Shown: one piece after another, positions 8,947 through 17,801 of the stretch
Position numbering within the stretch: the first letter of the stretch is position 1
Layout of the letters: every line of letters starts with the position of its first letter
From: Opitutales bacterium
Lineage (GTDB): Bacteria > Verrucomicrobiota > Verrucomicrobiia > Opitutales > Opitutaceae
DNA length: 37,015 nt
Assembly (NCBI GenBank): GCA_021772595.1
Contig: JAJFLS010000484.1
Span: forward strand, 1 to 37,015
Reading direction: 5' to 3'
Notes under the pieces: generated by a model
Seen by the model: the letters and a program-made list of their open reading frames with translations, nothing else
The model's database searches: none
Told to the model about the DNA's origin: nothing
Program-made: the position numbers and the translations under genes

Positions 8947-10011
8947 TTATTGAGCAGTGGCGAAACGGGCGGCCAGGCGATCATAGGCTTTCAGAACGGA
9001 AGCTTCTGTCGTTTCCCAATCGATACAGCCGTCGGTGATGGAGACGCCGTATTGGAGATCTTCCTTAGGCGCGGGAAATTTCTGGTTACCGGCGTGTAGG
9101 TTGCTTTCGACCATCGCTCCGATAATCGAGTCGTCGCCGGCTTCGACCTGGTCAAGAATCGCGCCCAGAACCTCGGGCTGCTTTTCAGGCTGCTTGCTGC
9201 TGTTCCCGTGGCTGCAGTCGATCATGATCGCTTCTTTGAGGGAGGCTTTTTGAAGATCCGCGACGGTTTTGGCGACACTCGCGGGATCGAAGTTGGGTCC
9301 GGAGCTGCCTCCTCGGAGAACGACGTGGCAGTTCTGGTTGCCGGCGGTGGTGACGGCGGAGGCGTATCCGTCGCGGTTGATGCCGAAAAAGGTTTGGATG
9401 CCGCTGGCGGCCTTGATCGCGTTGATGGCGACTTGGCAAGTGCCGTCCATGCCGTTCTTGAAGCCGATGGGCATGGAGAGGCCTGAGGCCATCTGGCGGT
9501 GGGTTTGCGATTCGGTGGTGCGGGCGCCGATGGCGGCCCAGGAAACGAGATCAGCGATGTACTGGGGCGTGATGGGATCGAGAAGCTCTGTCGCGGTCGG
9601 CACGCCGAGATCGACGATGTCGCCCAGAAAGCTGCGGGCGACGCTGAGGCCTTTGGCGATGTTGGCGGAGTTGTCGAGGTCGGGGTCCATGATGAGCCCT
9701 TTCCAGCCGAGGGAAGTGCGGGGCTTTTCAAAGTACACGCGCATGACGAGGCAGATGCGGTCTTTGACGCGTTCGCTAAGCGCGGCTAGGCGTCTGCCGT
9801 ATTCGAGTCCGGCTCCGATGTCATGGATCGAGCAGGGGCCCGCGACGAGCAGGAAGCGCTTGTCGTCGCCAAAGATGATGCGGTGGATCTCTTGTCGGGA
9901 TTGGCTGATGAATTCCGATTGGGCGTCGGTAATGGGAATTTCATCGATCAGGGCGTGCGGCGCGGGAAGCGCGGCGGTACGCGTGACGTTGATGTCGGAG
10001 GTTTTCTTCAC
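8947..10011 (-). CDS. aroG: 3-deoxy-7-phosphoheptulonate (DAHP) synthase, class I AroG/F/H type
   Basis: 'LLVAGPCSIHD', 'YFEKPRTSLGWKGLIMDP', 'MIDCSHGNSSKQ'. Confidence 0.93.
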   Translation of the reverse strand: MKKTSDINVTRTAALPAPHALIDEIPITDAQSEFISQSRQEIHRIIFGDDKRFLLVAGPCSIHDIGAGLEYGRRLAALSERVKDRICLVMRVYFEKPRTSLGWKGLIMDPDLDNSANIAKGLSVARSFLGDIVDLGVPTATELLDPITPQYIADLVSWAAIGARTTESQTHRQMASGLSMPIGFKNGMDGTCQVAINAIKAASGIQTFFGINRDGYASAVTTAGNQNCHVVLRGGSSGPNFDPASVAKTVADLQKASLKEAIMIDCSHGNSSKQPEKQPEVLGAILDQVEAGDDSIIGAMVESNLHAGNQKFPAPKEDLQYGVSITDGCIDWETTEASVLKAYDRLAARFATAQ

Positions 10012-10100
10012 GGTTGGGATAGTTGGGTGACCGCGGAGCGGATTTCAATTGCGAATTCGCTAAATCGGTTCGAATCGCGGTGGTGAGGGGCAAAAAATAA

Positions 10101-10130
10101 GGCGGGCAGCCTACCCCTAAGCTGCCCGCC
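10101..10130 (-). terminator. terminator-like hairpin in the 5' leader of DAHP synthase (possible attenuator)
   Basis: ggcgggcagc...gctgcccgcc 10-bp arms followed by TTATTTTTTG on minus strand. Confidence 0.65.
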
Positions 10131-10193
10131 ATCTCGTTTTCTTAGTTACCCCAAAATCCCGCTAGGCGGGAAAGTCTTTGTTGTTGACCGAGT

Positions 10194-10221
10194 GAGATAT
10201 GGTTCGTCTGGTGTCTGTCAA
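10194..10221 (-). promoter_or_regulatory. candidate sigma70-type promoter for DAHP synthase leader
   Basis: minus strand TTGACA-16 nt-TATCTC. Confidence 0.4.
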
Positions 10222-10268
10222 CCCGTATTGTGAAAATATTTTTAGAGACAGTTGTAAGTCGTTGATAG

Positions 10269-11186
10269 ATGGCCTCTTCCAGTGCATATTTCTTTTCTCC
10301 CGAAGGGGAGCTTTTTGTTGAAGGCGAGGATGCAGCGGTTTTCTTGCAGGGCCAGTTCTCCAATAATCTCCGAATTGCCGACGGCGCGGTCGCGTATGGG
10401 CTGTGGTTGAGCTCGAAGGGAAAAGTCCTGGCGGACAGCTTTGTGTTGAAACAGTCCGAGGAGAGTTTTTTGGCGATTAGCTATTTTTGCGAGACGACGA
10501 TTTTGCAGGAGAATTTGGAAAGCCGGATCATCATGGACGAGGTGGAGACGCGGCCGCCGGCAACCGAGTTTCGCGGCGCATCTCTTTGGGGCGATGCGAT
10601 TGGGCTGGCGAGGGAAGCGCTGAATTTGGAAGAAGTAGAAGAAGGCGCGTTTGCGTTCAAAGACGGCGTATACGCTTTCTGGGGACGGAGAGGATCCGAG
10701 CCTAACTTGGAGATAGTCTCGAGCAACGCGGCCGCTATGGATGGGCTGCTTGAGGCGATTGAAGGAGCGGAGATCCGTATCTTGGATACGTTTGAAATCG
10801 AGTTGATGGCGCTGCGTTCGGGGAACTACGAAGTTTCGAAAGACATTCTGCCAAGCGATCTTCCGCAAGAAGTTGGACTGGGCGATATCGCGGTGTCGTA
10901 TAATAAAGGCTGCTACATCGGACAGGAGGTGATGGCTCGGTTGAAGGCGATGGGTCAGTCGCGGCGTTCTCTGGAATGGGTTTCGGTTTCGCGGGATCCG
11001 TCTGGCGTCGGGCCGTGGGTTTTGAGAGATGGAGCGGGCAAGCGAGCGGGCGAATTGAGAAGGACGATTCTAGGGGAAGGCGCTGAGCGAGTGGGCTCGG
11101 CGATGCTCAAGAAGGCGAACCTCGACGACACTTTCACGGTAGAAAGTCAGCCAGAAATTAGAGTGTCGCGGATTGTTAAGGACTGA
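10269..11186 (+). CDS. ygfZ: YgfZ/GcvT-domain folate-binding protein
   Basis: 'YNKGCYIGQEVMARLKAMG' YgfZ signature. Confidence 0.88.
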   Translation: MASSSAYFFSPEGELFVEGEDAAVFLQGQFSNNLRIADGAVAYGLWLSSKGKVLADSFVLKQSEESFLAISYFCETTILQENLESRIIMDEVETRPPATEFRGASLWGDAIGLAREALNLEEVEEGAFAFKDGVYAFWGRRGSEPNLEIVSSNAAAMDGLLEAIEGAEIRILDTFEIELMALRSGNYEVSKDILPSDLPQEVGLGDIAVSYNKGCYIGQEVMARLKAMGQSRRSLEWVSVSRDPSGVGPWVLRDGAGKRAGELRRTILGEGAERVGSAMLKKANLDDTFTVESQPEIRVSRIVKD

Positions 11187-11191
11187 ATTGC

Positions 11192-11443
11192 ATGAACCCG
11201 GAAGACGAGTTGCGACAGATTACGGATCTTTGCGAGAAGCTTGGATCGCCTCGGGATCAGGCGGAAACGATGGCCCAGCAGCTTGTCAAGCGGGCGGATC
11301 AACTGGTCGAGGAGCGAGGTTTGGATCGAATTGAGGCGATGCAGCGCCTTTTGGAACTGGTCGTTTCCGGCCGCCAAGGCGTGACTCCGCCGGAGTTTAG
11401 CGGGGAAAGGACGGGAAAATCCGACACGAGCGACGAAATTTGA
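11192..11443 (+). CDS. hypothetical small protein
   Basis: 83-aa ORF directly downstream of ygfZ. Confidence 0.6.
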   Translation: MNPEDELRQITDLCEKLGSPRDQAETMAQQLVKRADQLVEERGLDRIEAMQRLLELVVSGRQGVTPPEFSGERTGKSDTSDEI

Positions 11444-11551
11444 GTGAATGCAAACAATTCGTTTGACGCAGGTGTTTAAGATTATTCGATTCAACCGGTT
11501 TTCTCACCTGGGAAATTCTAAACAATAAAAAATAATTATTACTATTCACAT

Positions 11552-11866
11552 ATGAATAAAGCCGAACTCGTCGCAGAAATTCAAAACAACCTTGATGGCT
11601 CTTCCAAAGCGGAAGCCGAAAAAGCATTGAGCGCAGTATTGAGCTCAATCAAGACCGCCGTAAAGAAGGCAGGCAAAGAAGTGAAAATTAGCGATAAAGA
11701 CGCTAAGGACGCGGTAGCGATACAGCTCGTCGGCTTCGGCAGTTTTTCGGTAACTCGCCGCAACGCGCGTACCGGCATCAATCCGCTAACGAAGGCTCCT
11801 TTGAAGATCAAGGCGAGCAAGGCGGTAAAGTTCAAGGTCGGCGCTGGTCTTAAGGAACAGCTCTAG
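11552..11866 (+). CDS. hup: HU-family DNA-binding protein
   Basis: 'MNKAELVAEIQ', 'VGFGSFSVTRRNARTGINPLT'. Confidence 0.93.
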   Translation: MNKAELVAEIQNNLDGSSKAEAEKALSAVLSSIKTAVKKAGKEVKISDKDAKDAVAIQLVGFGSFSVTRRNARTGINPLTKAPLKIKASKAVKFKVGAGLKEQL

Positions 11867-11893
11867 TCCGTTTAGCTTTTATCGAATTTATTG

Positions 11894-11919
11894 ATCCTGC
11901 AGCTTTACGGCTGCGGGAT
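11894..11919 (+). terminator. terminator after HU gene
   Basis: atcctgcagc-tttacg-gctgcgggat followed by tttttcgtttt. Confidence 0.7.
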
Positions 11920-11941
11920 TTTTCGTTTTAAGATTCCTGCA

Positions 11942-13123
11942 ATGTCCATGATCAACGAACTTAAGAGCCGCTTTCGCGAGAGTTATGGAGCGAATCCCAG
12001 TGTGATAACTATCGCGCCGGGGCGAGTGGAAGTGATCGGAAACCACACCGACTACAATCAAGGTCCGGTGATCGGCGCGGCGATCGATAGAAGCGTCATG
12101 GTGGCGTTGCGACGTACGGAAGAGCCCATCTTCAAATTTTCTAGCGCAGGATCAGCCGTCGTGAAGATTGCCGATCCAGTCAAGCCGCAGAATGGTCAGG
12201 CGTCGTGGATCAATTATCCTTTGGGCGTATACAATGCATTGATACGAAGAGGATTGGAGCCAGAGGGTGGATTTGAGATGTCCGTGGAGTCGGATGTTCC
12301 TTCCGGCGCGGGCCTAAGCAGCAGCGCGGCGCTGGAGTTGGCAGCGGGAAAGGCGATGAGCGAGGCGTACGGGGTTGGATTGGATTCGTACAATCTTGCG
12401 CTCGCGAGTCGCGAAGCGGAGAACGAGTTCGTCGGAGTGCCGTGCGGAATTCTGGACCAGGGAGTTTCGGCCTTCGGGAAAGCGGGGCATCTGGTGTACA
12501 TCGATTGTCGGGATTTTGAGTTTTCGACGATTCCGATCGGAGACGAATTCAGCATTTGGATTTTCAATACGCATAAGAAGCACTCTTTGCTAGAGTCGAT
12601 GTATTCGAAGCGGCATGAGGAATGCCACGAAGCGGTCGCGCAATTGAAGGCTGCCGGGCTCGACATTACTTGCTTGGCGGATGTGTCTCCCGAGCAGTTC
12701 GAAGAGCGCAAATCAGCTCTAGATTCGGTTGTATCCAAGCGGGCGGAGCATGTGATCTACGAGATCGATCGTGTCAAACGGGTTCAGGAATATCTCAAGA
12801 ACGGTGAGTCGGCGGCGGTTGGCAAGTTGTTGTTCGCTTCGCACGCCAGCTCGAGAGACCAGTTTGGAAATAGCGTGGAAGAATTGGACTATTTGGTGAA
12901 GATCCTGGAATCGTTGCCGGAGGTTATTGGGGCTCGCTTGACGGGTGGCGGATTTGGCGGCGCGGTGATGGCGTTGGCTGGCGAGGCGTTTACCGCGTCC
13001 TACGCAGAGTCTGTCGCTTCCGCGTATCGAGGAATGTTTGGAGAAGCTCCGGAAGTGATAGAGTGTCACATTGCCGATGGCGTTCGGGTTCTCGAAAGCC
13101 GGTTGGGAGCTCCGTCTTATTGA
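11942..13123 (+). CDS. galK: galactokinase (GHMP kinase)
   Basis: 'PGRVEVIGNHTDYNQG', 'PSGAGLSSSAALE', 'RLTGGGFGGAVMAL'; start moved downstream of HU terminator. Confidence 0.9.
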   Translation: MSMINELKSRFRESYGANPSVITIAPGRVEVIGNHTDYNQGPVIGAAIDRSVMVALRRTEEPIFKFSSAGSAVVKIADPVKPQNGQASWINYPLGVYNALIRRGLEPEGGFEMSVESDVPSGAGLSSSAALELAAGKAMSEAYGVGLDSYNLALASREAENEFVGVPCGILDQGVSAFGKAGHLVYIDCRDFEFSTIPIGDEFSIWIFNTHKKHSLLESMYSKRHEECHEAVAQLKAAGLDITCLADVSPEQFEERKSALDSVVSKRAEHVIYEIDRVKRVQEYLKNGESAAVGKLLFASHASSRDQFGNSVEELDYLVKILESLPEVIGARLTGGGFGGAVMALAGEAFTASYAESVASAYRGMFGEAPEVIECHIADGVRVLESRLGAPSY

Positions 13124-14013
13124 GCTAATCTTTGGATGAGCTCGAAGTACTGATCGACCTCTTTCTCTAATAGTAGCAGGTAGACGAGCGCGCCGGCGAC
13201 GAGCATTGGACCGAAAGGCATTTGTTTCCCCACTATTCGATCGTCCTCATCGGATCCCTTTTTGGCCCGCAAGGACGGGACGGTCGCTTTTGCGATTAGC
13301 CAAAGAATGAATCCCAGCGTTCCGATCACGGCTCCTCCGAACAGGGCGAAAACAGCGCCTTCCCAGCCGGCGAAAGCACCGATGCCGCCGAGCAATTTAA
13401 CGTCTCCGAATCCCATGGCTTCCTTGCGTAGGATCGTTTCGGCTGCGAGCGCGATCCAGAGAATGAGTCCTGAACCGATCATGATCCCGATGAGCGATTC
13501 GAAAAGCCCTTTAGTTCCCGCGACGAGCGAATTCGGCTCCACGATGCCGTGCAAGGAGGGAACGAATACGGAAAGAACGACGCCCGAGAGAGCGGCTCCG
13601 TAAGAGAATCGATCGGGGATCTCCATGTGATCGAAATCGATAAAGGCGGCGCTGATCATCAGGGGAATGAAGACAAGAAGGCAGGCCGCTTTGGCGTGAG
13701 GATGCTGGAGCCAAGCCGCGAGGAAGAGGCAGGCCGTCAGCAATTCGACAAAAGGATAGCGGATGCTGTAGGGAGCATTGCAGCATCTGGCTTTGCCACG
13801 CAGGATGAACCAGCTGAGGATGGGGATGTTGTCGAACCACTTTATGGGGGCGCCGCACGCGCAGGTGGATCCTGGAAAGGCGATGGATTTCTTGGCAGGT
13901 ATTCGATAAATGCACACGTTAAGAAAACTCCCGATCAACGCTCCGAGGATAAAGATGGCGGCGGAGAAGAAAGCGGGGAATTCCTGATCGAGGGCGTTGA
14001 GTTCGGATAACAT
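13117..14013 (-). CDS. type IV prepilin peptidase (A24 family)
   Basis: 'GALIGSFLNVCIYRIP', 'FIDFDHMEIPDRFS', 'GFGDVKLLGGIGAFAGW'. Confidence 0.93.
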   Translation of the reverse strand: MLSELNALDQEFPAFFSAAIFILGALIGSFLNVCIYRIPAKKSIAFPGSTCACGAPIKWFDNIPILSWFILRGKARCCNAPYSIRYPFVELLTACLFLAAWLQHPHAKAACLLVFIPLMISAAFIDFDHMEIPDRFSYGAALSGVVLSVFVPSLHGIVEPNSLVAGTKGLFESLIGIMIGSGLILWIALAAETILRKEAMGFGDVKLLGGIGAFAGWEGAVFALFGGAVIGTLGFILWLIAKATVPSLRAKKGSDEDDRIVGKQMPFGPMLVAGALVYLLLLEKEVDQYFELIQRLAQ

Positions 14014-14041
14014 CTGAATGAACGTTGGTTGTTTGGGCAGA

Positions 14042-14962
14042 TTAGGCGATAGCGAGTTTCGCGGCTTGGTTCATCGTATCGGGATTTACAGGACGGTCGG
14101 ACCAAATCTCAAGAGCCCGCACGCCTTGGTAGACTAGCATGGACAGGCCATTGGCGGCTCGCCCTCCTTGAGAAACGACTCTGTCCATGAGTTTCGTTTG
14201 AGAGGGGTTGTAAATCATGTCGTAGAGAGCAACGGGAGTTGAAAGCGCGCTTTCAGGGAGCGGGAGGGGATCGTCCGCTTTCAGCCCGAGCGAGGTGGCG
14301 TTTATCAAAAGAGCGTCTTCCGGCAGTTCGAGAGACGGATCATTGGGAGCCTTGCCAGAGAGGGAAATGGATCGTTCGGTCGCGATGGGTCGCAACGAGT
14401 CGACCAGTTTTGAAAGGCGCTCGGGATTGCGATTGATAATGGTCAGGGACCGGCAATCGCTCCGAAGAGCTTGAACCGCGGCGGCTCGACCGGCTCCGCC
14501 AGCGCCGAGAATGGTAATTTCTCTTCCCGCAAGTTCACATTGAAGATCCGTTAGGATGCCTTGGGCGAGCCCGTAGCCATCGGTGTTGAAGCCTTCGTAT
14601 CCAGTTTCCAATCGCTTCAAGGTGTTGACGGCCCCGATCTCTTGCGCGGCAGGGTCGACTTTCGGCAGGGCGCTCAGCGCGATCTCTTTGTGAGGCACGG
14701 TGAGGTTTAGTCCGAAGAATCCTTTTTCATGGAAAACCGGGAGCGCTTCAAGCAAGTCCTCTGGCTTTACTTCGAATCGAAAGTATCTCCAATCTGAGAA
14801 GCGTGGATCTTCGCGAGCGAGCTCCGCGATGGCTGCGTTATGCATCGCCGGGCTGATGGAATGGCGGACGGGGAAGCCCAAGACAGCGAGGCTGCGGCCG
14901 TCGAAACGCCAGTTCGCGAGATCTTCCAGAGTGTAGGTCTCTTCGGAATTGTAAGGTTCCAT
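14042..14962 (-). CDS. aroE: shikimate dehydrogenase
   Basis: 'FPVRHSISPAMHNAA', 'GLNLTVPHKE', 'GAGGAGRAAAVQAL', 'DMIYNPSQTKLM'. Confidence 0.95.
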   Translation of the reverse strand: MEPYNSEETYTLEDLANWRFDGRSLAVLGFPVRHSISPAMHNAAIAELAREDPRFSDWRYFRFEVKPEDLLEALPVFHEKGFFGLNLTVPHKEIALSALPKVDPAAQEIGAVNTLKRLETGYEGFNTDGYGLAQGILTDLQCELAGREITILGAGGAGRAAAVQALRSDCRSLTIINRNPERLSKLVDSLRPIATERSISLSGKAPNDPSLELPEDALLINATSLGLKADDPLPLPESALSTPVALYDMIYNPSQTKLMDRVVSQGGRAANGLSMLVYQGVRALEIWSDRPVNPDTMNQAAKLAIA

Positions 14963-15017
14963 GCCGGAGGGAGCGAACTAGAATGCCGCGCTCTGGGCGA
15001 GAAAATTATCCGGCTCC

Positions 15018-16022
15018 TTAAACGCGCTTTTTGTAGGCGTCTTCGAACTCCTGGAGAAAGCTCTGAAACAGGTTCGCCATGCCGTTATGGTCTGAACGCG
15101 TGTAATGGTCGACCAAGTTGCGGCAAATGCGCGAAAGGGTTTCCCGAGACGAAGATGGGGCGAGGTGGCTCAGGTTGGGCTCCATGCAATTAGCCTCGAC
15201 GCGCTTGAGCATTTGCCCGGCAGTCAGAATCCGGCCGTGATCGAAGGAATCGACGTAGAACGGAACGGACTCCTCGAAGCATCCGATGACAAAATGCCCG
15301 GGAGCGCTGATGGGTTCGAGCGCCGCTCCAAGTCTTTCCGCGACAAGCAAGTAGAGCGCTGACAAGGAGATTGGCAGTCCTTTGCGTGTTTGGAGAACTC
15401 GGTTTATGAAACTGTTTTCGGGATCGGTGTAGTTCTCCGTGTTGCCCCGAAAGCCGAGCTCGTGAAAGAGGACGCGATTGATCACCAGGCATTGATCTCG
15501 CGTGCTGGCTGGCCGGACGATTAGTTCTTTGCAGCGGGCGGCGATCTGGTCGAGCTCGCTACAGATGCTCCCGATATCGATGGTCGGGTAAGCGACGCGA
15601 CTGATCATGATCCACCCGGATTCGAGCTCGTAGTTCATCGAGCGTATGAAGGTTCTGAATTCCTCGGACGGGTTCGCGTTTTGCAGTTCGGATAAGTAGG
15701 TGCTCGCATGCCATCCGAGCAAACGGTTGGGGCCTTCGACTGCATCCTTGAGCAGTTCCAGGCCAGTGCTTCCTAGACTGTCGAAAGCCTTGAGCAGTTC
15801 CTTTCGGACGACGGGGCTGGGGTCGTCGAGTAGATTTAAAAGAGCATCCTTATCGAGTGTCGTCAACCGGTCGTCTTGCACGTATCTAACGGTGCAGAAT
15901 CTTTGTGGAATCGCAATAGTGAATACGTTATAAATGTTTGAAACGCTGGCGCATTTCGGTAGCGGATCAATAAGTTCAAGTTGGCGATTCCGGAGCGAAA
16001 ACCGTGGGAAATAGGTAGGCAA
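15018..16022 (-). CDS. transglutaminase-like (SirB1/Transglut_core2-type) protein
   Basis: 'LFHELGFRGNTENYTDPENSFINRVLQTRKGLPISLSALYLLVAERLG', 'PGHFVIGC'; N-terminal start uncertain. Confidence 0.75.
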   Translation of the reverse strand: MPTYFPRFSLRNRQLELIDPLPKCASVSNIYNVFTIAIPQRFCTVRYVQDDRLTTLDKDALLNLLDDPSPVVRKELLKAFDSLGSTGLELLKDAVEGPNRLLGWHASTYLSELQNANPSEEFRTFIRSMNYELESGWIMISRVAYPTIDIGSICSELDQIAARCKELIVRPASTRDQCLVINRVLFHELGFRGNTENYTDPENSFINRVLQTRKGLPISLSALYLLVAERLGAALEPISAPGHFVIGCFEESVPFYVDSFDHGRILTAGQMLKRVEANCMEPNLSHLAPSSSRETLSRICRNLVDHYTRSDHNGMANLFQSFLQEFEDAYKKRV

Positions 16023-16073
16023 TAGGGTCGTTTGAATCCACTAGGTTTGATAGCTCACATCGCTGTGGACCGT

Positions 16074-16092
16074 GCCCTTTAAGGGCTGTTTT
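16074..16092 (+). terminator. intrinsic terminator-like palindrome not attached to a + strand ORF
   Basis: gccctttaagggc followed by tgtttttt. Confidence 0.45.
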
Positions 16093-16287
16093 TTGGTCGG
16101 ATTTGCCTGACTGTGAAGCATTTCTACGATTTGCCTGTAAGCGTTTGAATATCAGTTTCTTGAAGGGCGACGAAGTATAAAAACAACGAAAAAAAATGAG
16201 GATGAGATTAAGGTTCGGGCCAATCTGTCGATTGCGATTTCAGGGTGAATTCTACACCCAGAAGAATGGAATCAAAATGAACCGAGC

Positions 16288-16503
16288 ATGGAACCGCTCT
16301 ATCCACAGAATATAGTTGAACGTACGTTTCCCTTTTATCGCGAGCAGCGAGAAAAGGCGGAAAAGGAATTGATCGTGCGCTCGACCCACGAGGATGCTTC
16401 AGCTGATCCTTCGGGAGAAGATTCGGAGGAAGATGAAATGCTGTATTTCGAAATTCCTTACGAAGGTGGGCCCGCAGGCCGGCACCTAAACACGCTCGCT
16501 TGA
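16288..16503 (+). CDS. hypothetical acidic small protein
   Basis: 71-aa ORF in intergenic space; overlaps the convergent RR gene by 18 nt. Confidence 0.5.
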   Translation: MEPLYPQNIVERTFPFYREQREKAEKELIVRSTHEDASADPSGEDSEEDEMLYFEIPYEGGPAGRHLNTLA

Positions 16504-16941
16504 GAGATTCGCTCTCTTCTTGCGCAGGACGCCTTCGGTGATCGTTCGAATCATATCGGCCGAATTGAAAGGCTTGATGATGATCCCATCCACAGGTCTG
16601 CCGCCTAAACGGTCGATGATTTCATCGCCATGGCATCCGCTCATTAGAAAAATGGCGGGATCCGAGTTGATCGCGACGATTTCGTCGTAGAGGTCCTCTC
16701 CCCGAGTGTTCTCTAGATTCAGATCGAGAACTACTCCTTGAACGGATCCGCTATCCTGGTGCAGATAGCTGATCGTATCTTCGGCGTTGGATAAGCAGAC
16801 TGTCTCGAACCCTGCCGACTCCAAAATGATCTCCATCAGGATCCGTAGACTTTCGTCGTCGTCCACTACTAAAAACGTGCCTAAGTTCGATCCTCCCATA
16901 TAAATTAACAAGAAGTTTACGTATCTATATGAAGATTGCAA
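16486..16941 (-). CDS. single-domain response regulator (REC)
   Basis: 'FLVVDDDESLRILMEIILESAGFE', 'GVVLDLNLENTRGEDL', 'IIKPF'. Confidence 0.9.
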   Translation of the reverse strand: MQSSYRYVNFLLIYMGGSNLGTFLVVDDDESLRILMEIILESAGFETVCLSNAEDTISYLHQDSGSVQGVVLDLNLENTRGEDLYDEIVAINSDPAIFLMSGCHGDEIIDRLGGRPVDGIIIKPFNSADMIRTITEGVLRKKRANLSSERV

Positions 16942-17138
16942 CGGGAAAATCAGCTTCGTTCCACGGCCGTATTTCGCTTTTTGGGAGGATAAAAAACCTG
17001 GCTTGGGTCACCTGGATCTGAAGGGAGTTGTCGCCGATATGCTAATACGAATCAAAGACTTGAGGCAACTTTTGCGGTAACTAGATTTCGTGGCTATTTT
17101 GGCTTTGCTTCCCTCGGCGGCGAGAGTTCTATTGGGCC

Positions 17139-17801
17139 GTGATTTCGTCTAGGATAAAAGTTCTCTTGGGATTAGCTGTGTTGGGTATGGTGGCAGGAGC
17201 GGTTCTCGTGTGGCGATACTCGGACGAAATTAGGGGCATCGATGTACAGGCAATGGTGGATTGGGTAGCGAGCTTTGGGCCGATCCCTTTCTTTGCAGCG
17301 ATGGCGATTCTGCCGTTATTATGGGCCCCCATTACCCCCTTCCTGTTGCTTGCGGGAGCGGTTTATGAATTGCCGGTCGCGATCATTGGATGCTCACTGG
17401 CGCTTTCCACCAACATGGCGCTTTCCTGGCTTTTAGCCGGCAAGCTATTCCGACCGGCGTTTGAGCGGCTGGCGCATCGATTTGGCTACAAAGTGCCGGA
17501 GATGACGCGACAAAGCATGATAACGGTGGCTGTCTTGATAAGGATTACTCCGGGGCCCCCTTTCCCTTTGCAAAACTATTTGCTGGGCCTGTCGGGAATG
17601 CCGTTTGGCTGGTACATGGGAATCTCAGTTCCGCTTTCGCTAACAATGGCGCTGAGCATCATAATTTTCGGCGATGCTATTTTGAAGGGGAACGTGGCGG
17701 TTGTTCTTTTGGCGATCGTTCTTTTCGTGGTTTTAAGCCTCGCTGTTCGGCAGCTTCGCACGCGATTAAAGAATAAGGCGTTGAACGGGGAAGCGGCGTG
17801 A
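17139..17801 (+). CDS. VTT/TVP38-TMEM64-like (DedA-related) membrane protein
   Basis: multi-TM; 'RITPGPPFPLQNYLLGLSGMPFGWYMGIS'. Confidence 0.8.
   Translation: MISSRIKVLLGLAVLGMVAGAVLVWRYSDEIRGIDVQAMVDWVASFGPIPFFAAMAILPLLWAPITPFLLLAGAVYELPVAIIGCSLALSTNMALSWLLAGKLFRPAFERLAHRFGYKVPEMTRQSMITVAVLIRITPGPPFPLQNYLLGLSGMPFGWYMGISVPLSLTMALSIIIFGDAILKGNVAVVLLAIVLFVVLSLAVRQLRTRLKNKALNGEAA

Noticed and set aside
9222-10030. Long ORFs overlapping DAHP synthase on both strands (169 aa, 253 aa)
   Set aside because: Shadow ORFs of a clear conserved gene in GC-rich DNA; low-complexity translations.
11891-11941. Upstream start of the galactokinase ORF
   Set aside because: Overlaps the HU terminator hairpin; ATG at 11942 fits better.
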